This document shows positions 1-9,300 of a stretch of 10,137 nt of DNA, one piece after another. A model generated the notes under the pieces. The model had not been told where the DNA came from, did not search any database, and saw only the letters and a list, made by a program, of their open reading frames with translations. The first letter of the stretch is position 1. Each line of letters opens with the position of its first letter. The DNA is from Aphodosoma sp044433285 (GTDB lineage Bacteria > Bacteroidota > Bacteroidia > Bacteroidales > Paludibacteraceae): positions 1-10,137 of the forward strand of contig JAWXTU010000080.1 in the NCBI GenBank assembly GCA_044433285.1, written 5' to 3'. A program made the translations under genes and the position numbers.

Positions 1-42
1 AAACTTCTGCCTGATAAATGGGGCATAGAAGATGTTCAGTAA
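1..42 (+). CDS. possible C-terminal end of an unidentified plus-strand gene (partial)
   Basis: Frame 1 is open from the window edge to a TAA at 40-42 and reads KLLPDKWGIEDVQ, which looks protein-like. I do not recognise the family. Two contextual facts favour a real gene end: a strong hairpin followed by TTTTTATTT begins three bases after the stop, as expected for an intrinsic terminator, and the large minus-strand gene on the other side would then be convergent with it. Against it, 13 open codons occur easily by chance, and the minus strand is also open here (for example an ATG at the complement of 26-28). The call is an inference from position more than from sequence. Confidence 0.3.
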   Translation, partial: KLLPDKWGIEDVQ

Positions 43-44
43 AC

Positions 45-83
45 AAAAACCTTGAAAAGTTCTCAATACTTCTCAAGGTTTTT
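45..83. terminator. hairpin in repeat copy 1, probable bidirectional intrinsic terminator
   Basis: The arms are 45-60 and 68-83, 16 pairs with one mismatch (A56 against C72), around the 7-base loop TCTCAAT. Runs of A and T at the stem base give a U-tract in either direction. On the plus strand it starts three bases after the possible stop codon at 40-42. On the minus strand the A-C mismatch becomes a U-G wobble, so pairing is complete only in minus-strand RNA. Confidence 0.6.
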
Positions 84-131
84 ATTTGCCAGACTATATG
101 GTATCGCGGAGACGCTTACTGTTCAGTAAAC

Positions 132-170
132 AAAAACCTTGAAAAGTTCTCAATACTTTTCAAGGTTTTT
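132..170. terminator. hairpin in repeat copy 2, probable bidirectional intrinsic terminator
   Basis: The arms are 132-147 and 155-170, 16 perfect pairs around a 7-base loop (148-154). It is the duplicate of the hairpin at 45-83. The one base that differs between the copies (T159) converts the mismatched pair into a Watson-Crick pair. Flanking A and T runs would terminate transcription in either direction. With the hairpins at 45-83 and 253-288 it forms a series of three. Confidence 0.6.
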
Positions 171-243
171 ATTTGCCAGACTATATGGTATCGCGGAGAC
201 GCTTACCGCTTACTAGCTATTAGAAGTTGGTAACTGACTAGCG

Positions 244-288
244 AAAAAAGAACGCCCCCGAAAAGTTTTCAATAACTTCTCGGGGGCG
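244..288 (-). terminator. intrinsic terminator of the giant surface-protein gene
   Basis: The arms are 253-267 and 274-288, 15 positions with a C/G-rich base and one A-C mismatch (262 against 279) that is a U-G wobble in minus-strand RNA. The loop is 6 bases. On the minus strand the stem is followed by TTCTTTTTT (252-244), a good U-tract, whereas the plus-strand side lacks one, so this acts on the minus strand. It lies 35 bases beyond the stop codon of the 3132-residue gene. The top of the stem and the loop resemble those of the two upstream hairpins. Confidence 0.85.
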
Positions 289-322
289 GTGCTTATTTAG
301 TAGAATAAATCTACATCAGTCC

Positions 323-3300
323 TTACTTAACTATTACTTTACCAAGATGTTGCACACCTGTTCCAGTAGTAATTCGTACGATATATACACCTGATTGAGT
401 CAATCCATTTATTGTAATTGGATCTGTTGTTGGGCTAGCACTGATAATGCGTTGTCCTACCATATTCATCACCTCAATTACCATACCATCTCGCTCTTCC
501 GCTGTAAATTCAGCATCGATGTAGAGCAATTGTCCAGATGACAATGGATTTGGATACATTGTTATATCTATATCCATAACATTATCCACTGCCACATCAC
601 CTTCAATCACTGTAAGTACATAAATAATCACATCTATACAACCATCATCACCTGATACATATACTGTGTCTGCATATCCACCTACTTCAGTGCTTAGATC
701 ATACTCTTTACCACCGAAAGTATATGGCAATTTGTCAAGCGCAATAGTCTCTGTCTCATAAATCGTATCTATCGGCGTAACTGTTAGAGTTAATTGAATT
801 GTAGTCTCACAACCATCAGAAACAACTGTACGTTCATAAGTTCCGCCTACAGTCAATTGATTACCGTCAAACTCATAAGTTTCGCCTTCGCACATTGTGT
901 GGCTTTGTTCAATTATATCATCACCGAGAACTATCAATATAAAGCTAACAATAGAATCACAACCAGTTTCAACTGAAGTAAATGTTACTGAATATTCATC
1001 AGATTCAGTATATTCTACACCATTATATGTATAACTATCTCCATCACAAATCAACTGTTCACCAAGATTTGTTTTCGCCACTTCGTGCACAGTCAAAGTA
1101 AGAGTAACTATTGAGTCGCAACCATTTGCAGCAATATAATTTGCTTTAACTTCTCCTGAAGTTGATAACAATTGTTCGTTAAATTCATAAGTTTCCCCTT
1201 CACATATTGCAGCTTCGATGTATTCATATGATGTCTCCAACACAGTCAATGTCAGTTCTATATTTCCTTCGCAACCAGCATCAGTTGTTACTGTTAATGG
1301 ATAAACACCCGATTCAGTAAATTCCTCACCATAAATGGTATAGACACCACCACTACAGATTGTATCTACTACATAAGTAGTTTCGTTACCAATGACGATA
1401 ATCTTAATAGTCTCTACAGAATCACAACCACTTGCAGCAACTAATGTTCTACTATATGTACCAGATACACTAAGAGTTTCGTCGCCAAACTGATAAGTTT
1501 CCCCTTCACAGAGATATTTATCTGAAAGTGCAGTTGTTATAGTTGGTGTAACTGACAATGTAAGTTCGATAATAGAGTCGCAACCAAAACTGTCTGCAAA
1601 TACACCTGTATAAGTACCAGATGTAGTTAATACTGTATCACCGAAGACAAGTTCATAACCCTCACAAATAGTTTCAGATTTATAAGTTATAGGATTTGCC
1701 TCTCTCGCTGTTAGAGTCAAATAAGTTAAACTATCTGCTCCTGATTCTAATACCGCTACATTTAGATAAACACCTGGATAACTTTGTACAAATCCGTTTG
1801 CATCGTAAACAGAACCTTCGGCACAAATTTCACCAGTAATATTAGTTACAACTGTTTCTAACACTTTAAGGCTCAATGATATAATCGAGTCACACACACC
1901 TACTTCAGAACTTGCAATAAACAGATCAGACTCATAATCATCACCAGAATCAAAAGCAGTATAAGGGATAGTATAGCTACTTGCCAAATAATCATATCCC
2001 TGACGCACGACATCCTTATATTCATCTTGAACTACACAATTGATAGAGATATTATCAATATAAACAGTTACATCCGCAGCTTCATAAGTATCAATATAAA
2101 TTGCGAAACGAATAGTATCACCTTTATAATCAAACATATCATACATAACCTTCGCATCATCAACATAAGAGGCAACCTCTTGCCAAGTTTCAAACCCATC
2201 AAGCGAGATGAGTACTTTACACTCTGGATTCGGAAGTATTTGATCTGCATCCAAATCACTTTGATCTCCTGCATCCTCATATATAAGGTCAAATAGCAAC
2301 AATGCATCTTCATCAACAACGATTTCTGGACTAATAGCCCAAGCATAATCTGTAGTTGCATTTGACATTGAGGTAACCAATAGAGGAGATGATTCAATAT
2401 CATCTATATTTTGCACCGCAATATATTTATATGTAGCAGATGTTTCAGCCACAAAATCTACTGTAGCATCTTCCATATTAGAATTAGATCTATACCAGCC
2501 AGTAGGTAGATAACCTGTAGATACTTCGGTAAATTCCTCGAAATATGGCAATGTCATTTTAGTTATTTCTGTTGTAAATGTAGTTACCGACGACCAATCT
2601 CCGCCATATTCACAACTACCTTTCACATATACATAGTAATCTGTTTGTTGCTCTAAGTCGGTAAACATCACGGGAGCATAAGTTGTCATATCCACCAGCA
2701 TAGTAACATTTGCCTCTGTTGCAGCATCTAACTCTTCTGCAGTCATTTCACTCTCTGCCAATACCACGCTCCAACTATCGTGCCCCGAGAATGGTTCGAA
2801 ACTTAACGTTGCTGATACGTCTGTAACATCCGAAATTAAAATATCAGATGGCAGAGCACATAGTGTATACATATGGAAATCATCAAATACCGACTTGGCT
2901 GTATTATTTACATATATAACTATATTTTCTGAAGAGCCTGTGTAGTCGCTAAAATCGACTGTGAAGCTATAACTTGTCGATCCCAATTTTGGGAGAGTAA
3001 TGCTTTTATACGACTTAAACGATGTATAATCGCCTGATGTCTCTAGTGTACCCACATAAGCAGAGCGAGTAGCAGTAGAACTAAACGACACTGCATCAAA
3101 CTCTAAAATAATATCTTTTAGGTCATAACGAGGGTCGAAGTCTGGCAATTGAATATAGACACCATCGCTACCACCAGAAACAGTCAAAACAGTATCAGTA
3201 GTTGTATTAGCAAAGTCTGCCACATAACCTAATGAAGAGATAGATGTGCCTGCCAACAATTGCCAACCTGCATCAGTAAACTCCTCTTCGGTAGCATAAT

Positions 3301-6300
3301 CCATAGAGTCGTAATATGGTATTTCTACAGGCATACAACCCGTTTCTAATTTGCATTTAACTAACGGAGATGTACCATTTCCATCGCAGTAAGATCTAGC
3401 ATATATATAATATACGCTGTGAGCATCAACCGGGAATTGATAACTAGTAGAGCCATCTGAATATTTAGCAGCATATATAAGGTCATCATCAAGTAGATAT
3501 GCAATCGACGATACATTTCTTGTACCCACAAGAATTTGTGTTGATACAGTTGAGTTTAAATTCTCCCAAGTTACTTCTGCCACACCAACCGTAGCCAAAG
3601 ATACCTCAAGAGAGAGAGGTGTTTCGCAAATACCAGAAGCATAATCTACTAAAACATCATCGATATATGCATCACCGCCTACAGCTCTAATTGCTATAAA
3701 ATTAGCAATTCCGCTATAATTCTCAAAGTTGTACGAGAAATAATTTGCTATTGCAGCATCTGCTGATTCATACCCTACCACCGTGAATGTTTGCAGAGAT
3801 TGGAATGTAGAAGCATCTAAAGAGTTACTTATAATTCCCACCTCAATTTGCATTGCATCTGTTGGAGAGGCAACATCAAAAGAGAGATTCAGAAGATTTA
3901 AACTAGGGATGAAATATGGCAGAGTTAGAACAGAGCCACTCTCCATAAATAGAGTAACATCACTATCGCCACAATCAGGATCATTAATATCAGTAGATAC
4001 ATACGCATTTCCAGATGTTAAAGCCCATAACTCTGGGAAATCATTTGCACTAAACGATTCGAATGATTCTGAGTAAGCCACATCAATCGGAGTACTTAAA
4101 GTAACAAAATTAAACACTTCCGACCATTCAGCCACATAATAACACTCGCTATTGATATATACATAATATGTAGTGTTATTGCTGAGCGATGATACTGTTA
4201 AATATGTATCTGAAGTGGTAGTCATATACACCACATCATCCTCTGTAACCACCTCTAGCTGCTCTTCCGTAAGCGGTTCATCATTTATTACTACCACCCA
4301 GCTCTCCTGTCTGGTTACTGGGTCAAATTTAAGAGTTACAGCATCGTCAAAAAGTTCAGATACTGTTACATCAAGATTATATGTACATGGTTTCAATTCA
4401 TAGAGATAGAAATCATCTATATATATATCAGCAATATCATTTAGCTTCATTGCCAAAGTTCTAGAAGAACCAGTATAGCTGCTAAGGTTAACATCTATAG
4501 TCTGCAAATCTCCTCCATTTACATATGGAATAGAGATTGTATCTATACCAGCAAAAGAAGATTCAGTGCCTGGTATCTCCAATACCCCAATAATCACACT
4601 ATAATCATCACCATCGTAACCTAACGTTTCAAAACTAAACCCTAAATCTTTCACATCAAAATATGAGTCAAATTCTGGGAACTCTATAATACCGTCATTT
4701 CCATAACAGTTAATTGTCGTATCGGCAGTTGTAGGGTAATAGACAAAATCAATAGTACCATATAATATCCAGCCTCTATCTAATAGTCCATCGCTATTGC
4801 TTGTATATGCAAATGGCTCATACATAGGTATTCCCTCAGTACTTTTAAATGATGCTAGCGCCGCATAAGAGTAATCGTCGCCACATTTTGTACTTGCAAA
4901 AACATAATAATTTGTAGATGGGTCAATTAAGAAATTATAAGTTGTAGCCGTAGGTGCAAGAAGCGTATCAATTATTATGCTAGCATCATCTAGATATTGA
5001 ATATCAGAGGCTGCCACATTAGATACTACTATTCTTGTACCCTCAGTACCTGCATTTTGCCAACCTACAGATGCTTTCGACGCACCATACTCCAACACCT
5101 CAAATTGAGTTGGGATAGCACAATCTGTATCTGCATATGTAACAGAAACATCATCGATATAGAAAATATTAGATGTAGTTTCATCACCTGGTAAAGCCAT
5201 GATAGTAATAAATTTGCCCTCTTCACCAAGATAATTATTTTCTAGATTCTCAAACGAGATACGATAATATGTCCACACACCTTTAGGTATCTCCCCTGTT
5301 GCTACAGATACATAAGTATCTCCCACTATATCGTTATTACTTGATGCGTATACAGCCCCTACATCAAATTGTCCGCCAGTGCTACTAGGGTTATATGCTC
5401 TAAAACTCAAAACAACCTCTTTTAGAGATGTAACATTAGCCTCAGGCAGAACCGCATAAGTGTATCTCAAATCCGAAATACCATCAGTCGATGATGAAGT
5501 ATTTTCAAGAGCCAAACATCTAGTATCTCCAGTAGCCGAAGCCTGTCCAGTTACCGACAAAGAGTGAGCCACAGGATAAGCAGTTACATCAGATGTACCC
5601 CACACCGACCAACATTTAGTCTCTGCACTAGTACCAGTAGCGGTGTTGTCTTCAAAGTTATCATTATATGGCACCTCAATCGAAGCACACTCAGTTGTAA
5701 CTACCATCACTTCAGACCATTCGCCCTCGCAGTCATTAGTTGCATTAACACGGCGTATATATATATAGTATGTAGTGCTCGACTCTAAAGACTCTATTGT
5801 ATATGTATTAGATGATATGCGTGTATCTAACACCAACTCTTCATCATCGGTAAAGTTTATTGCAGAAGTACCCACCTTTATATCCCATGCCGGTTCATCA
5901 AGTTGCGTCCACGACAAGGTAATTGAACTTGTAGTTATCTCTCCTACAGTAATATCTGTAATCAGAGGACAGTCCGCTTTTGACACGGTAATATTATCGA
6001 TAAGGACTCTTGTATATGAAGTACTTACGTGTGAATAATTCCCGTTTCTAAATGCAATACGGTTACCCTCACCCTCATATGTAGAGAAATCTATAGTTAC
6101 AGTCTCCCACCCTTTACTACTAGATAAATAATATGTTGTGATAGGGGTGAAAAGATTATCTGAGGTAGAAGAGTAAGTAGAATATACACTTGGATCTTTG
6201 AATGAATCATCAACACTCTCCATAATACCAACTTCTACATATGACTCATATGTTGTAGCTAAATTAGTATACACTTTAAACTCGAGAGTTGTATGTTGAA

Positions 6301-9300
6301 TACTATCCATAGCTGGCATAATCGCATAATTATATGCACTCGGATAACCATACATATATAGTGTAGCACCATACGAAGCTCCGTATGTAGCATCAGGATA
6401 AGTAGAAGTTGCATCCATAATGTACGCTGCATATGTTGATGTGTAAGATTTCAGATACCAACATTCAGGAGCATTACCCACTCCAGTAGTCTGAGTATTA
6501 AAGTCCTCTGTAAAAGGCATTGGATATCTAACAGCGTCGCAACCTGTATCAAACGAGGCTACCACCCATCTAGCTGTACAGTCGCCCGAAACAGCCTGCA
6601 CCTCTACCGTATATATAGTGTTTGCCTCTAGACTAACACCTGTAATAGATTGATAATTAACAGCAATTCCACTCTCTTCATACATAACCGTTCCTTCTCC
6701 ATCAAGCAGTACAACATTAAAACTTGTAGAGTTTTCGTCATCCCAACTTACATACAACGACGTAGGTGTGATATTGCTAATAATAACGTTAGTTACAGCC
6801 ACACAATCAGAGGCATCTGTAATAGATAAATTATCAATATAAAAATCATTTTCTGTGTATCCATCAAGGAATCCTTTAAATGCAATATATTTACCAGTAC
6901 CGGTGTAACCTGCTGTACTAATATTATATAGAGATGCCGTATTATACGTAGAAAAAACAGAGATAGTATCTATAGGTTCAAAAGTATTAACATCAGAATT
7001 GCTCTCCATTATACCCACAATCACAGCGTGACACTCATCAGCACCTGCAGCATATCCATAGAATGAGATGTTAAGATTAGAGATATTCACCTCGTCAGCA
7101 GCTATTGGCATTATTGCATAAATCATTTCTGAGTTGTGATTAAGTCTCAATGAGTTAGCTGATATTTCATATGGCAATGTAACACCTGTGTTCACATACC
7201 ACGGAGTATCATCTATATATGGTCTAGCATCAGACTCCAAATCGGAATCGTACGGACTGTAAAGCACCCAACCCTCTGGTCCTCTACGAGATATAGCACC
7301 TATAGGCTCATCTGTAAAATCGTTGAAATATGGAACAACCAACTCCTCTGCTGTTCTAAAATAGATATATTCTGACCAATCTGCATCTGGACACTCTGTT
7401 TGATTTATGCGCACATATGCATAATATCTAGTAACCATATCAAGATTGGTAAACGTGTATGATGAAGCTGTAGAGGTAAATGTTCCGAGTGCTACAGATG
7501 TAGATGTTTTCTCTTCTGTATAAAGCTCAATATCATACGATGATGCACCTGGCGCACTCCATGTAATTGTAGCTTTATTTAGTGTAATATCTTTAGCCGT
7601 TGTATTATGTACTGCATTACAAGGGTCTAATTCCTCTAGACTTAGGTCGTCAACAAACATTACTCTAGTGTCTGTGCCAAATCTTTTCAACAGTGAAGAG
7701 AATACAATATTTCTTCCGCTGCCTTTATAATCTTCAAAAGATAAAATATATTTTGCAAATACAGATGCCTCTGATGGATAGAGTGTATCAACAGCAACAG
7801 CTGTAGAAATATCCATACCCTCACAAATACTCACTGTAAATGGTTCGTCTAACTTAGAAATATAAGCATAGAAAGAGAGTTGTATATTATTAATATCTAT
7901 ATCTTTATGTAGTTCTGGCAATATGACAAACGGATTATTCATATTAGTATAGTTAGCATATAATCTCAAAGATCCTCCTGCGCTACCAGTGTTTGTTCTA
8001 TTTTCGTATATATTTGGCGTTTCGTATCCCGAAGTCCAATAAGGATATTCCGTCCATGTCGATGCCTCTCTATCATAAACCAAGTTACCATAATACCAAG
8101 TAGATTGAATAGATGAGTAATCAAACTCATCATAAAAACCTAGTTCAATAGAAGACAAAGTGGTAAATTCAAGCGGTTCATACAACCACATACCACAACC
8201 TGACTGCAAATATACATAATATTTTGTTGTTGCCTCAAGGTCGTTAAGTAAATACGACGTGGCATTTACCTCAATTAAACCATCTGAAACCTCATCAAGT
8301 TGAGTCGAACTCAACGATTTAGTAGAAACATAGATATTAAACGACGATGAAGTGCTAACATCAGCCCAATCTAATTGTGCCGAGTGTGCTCTCACATCTG
8401 TAACTTTCTGAAGCATTGGAGCATAACAATCTGATGCTTCTTGCACCTGAATATAGTCTAACCAAAACTGATTTGCTCTCTCAGAATTACCTGTATACAG
8501 AACAATATACTTGCCATCACCAGTATAGCCATTTAAATCCACAATTATATTATACCAAACACCTTCTAGGGGAAGCTCCAAACTCTTTATATCAGTAATG
8601 TCACTCAAATCACCAAGATTATCAACTATACCAATATTTATTTCTGCAGATAGGTTATCACTTATCGTATTAGCGTACATATACATCGATATCTCCATCT
8701 CACTCAAATCGACATCAAACGGGGCAACGATATACGAATATTCATTTGCATCTACATTAAAATAGAGCGATTTCTTTCCATCATATGCTCTTGTATTTGT
8801 TACTTGAGCAACATCTCCTGTCGACGAACTTTCTGCCCAACAGCCAAAACCATCTTCAAAGCTCTCTGTATATATATCCTCTACTACAATAGCCTCGCAC
8901 GGTATTTGAAAACTGGTAGAGGCATATGGTGTAACATCACCCGAACCACAATCACATTGTAGATAAGCATAATATTTTGTAGATACACTCAAATCTCTTA
9001 ATGTGACCATACCTATATATTGATTAATAAGCATTGTATCAACCACAATTACATCATCATCAATATTTGCAAAATCTGTTATCTCTGAGGTAGTAAGCAT
9101 TAAATGAGTTGAGTCTGAGTATGTTGTAAAATTCCACAATAGCGATACTGTGTCGCCACCCAATGCAGAGACTCTTATATTAGACGGTGCAGTTGTACAA
9201 GCTATAGAATTAATTATAAATATATCATCTATCGTTATTCCGCCACCAAATCTATAAAAAGCTTCAAATTTAAGTTGAAATCCCTCATTCTGCATCTTAT

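Larger units (their letters stand above)
33..206. repeat. tandem duplication of an 87-bp unit, two copies
   Basis: Positions 33-119 and 120-206 match base for base with a single difference (C at 72, T at 159). Each copy contains, in plus-strand order, GTTCAGTAAAC, a hairpin with AAAAACC/GGTTTTT at its base, ATTTGCCAGACTATATGG and TATCGCGGAGACGCTTAC. The unit's left edge overlaps the last codons and stop of the possible gene at 1-42, so the second copy carries a duplicate of that gene tail. The heptamer CGCTTAC occurs again directly after copy 2 (207-213). The near identity points to a recent duplication. The length is a multiple of three, which lets a spurious reading frame run through both copies; I do not regard it as coding. 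Confidence 0.95.

Noticed and set aside
33..206. Possible CRISPR array or phage attachment site
   Set aside because: The copies are contiguous with no spacers, there are only two, and no cas, integrase or tRNA gene is nearby.
18..233. 71-residue plus-strand reading frame with an internal repeated segment
   Set aside because: It arises only because the 87-bp tandem unit is a multiple of three; it runs through two terminator hairpins and has no promoter or recognisable protein signal.
200..252. A regulatory dyad in the segment between the repeats and the GC-rich hairpin (CTAGCTATTAG ... CTGACTAGCG)
   Set aside because: Only short, interrupted complementarities are present; nothing stands out from chance.
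2068..2403. 111-residue minus-strand frame overlapping the giant gene
   Set aside because: It lies in another frame inside the giant coding region and its low-complexity Met/Leu/Ile-rich sequence is typical of a shadow frame.
3783..6038. Several plus-strand open frames of 60-97 codons antisense to the giant gene
   Set aside because: Their Ser/Thr/Val-rich or Ile/Cys-rich products mirror the antisense of the Fn3 and jelly-roll repeats; none has a promoter or a recognisable domain.
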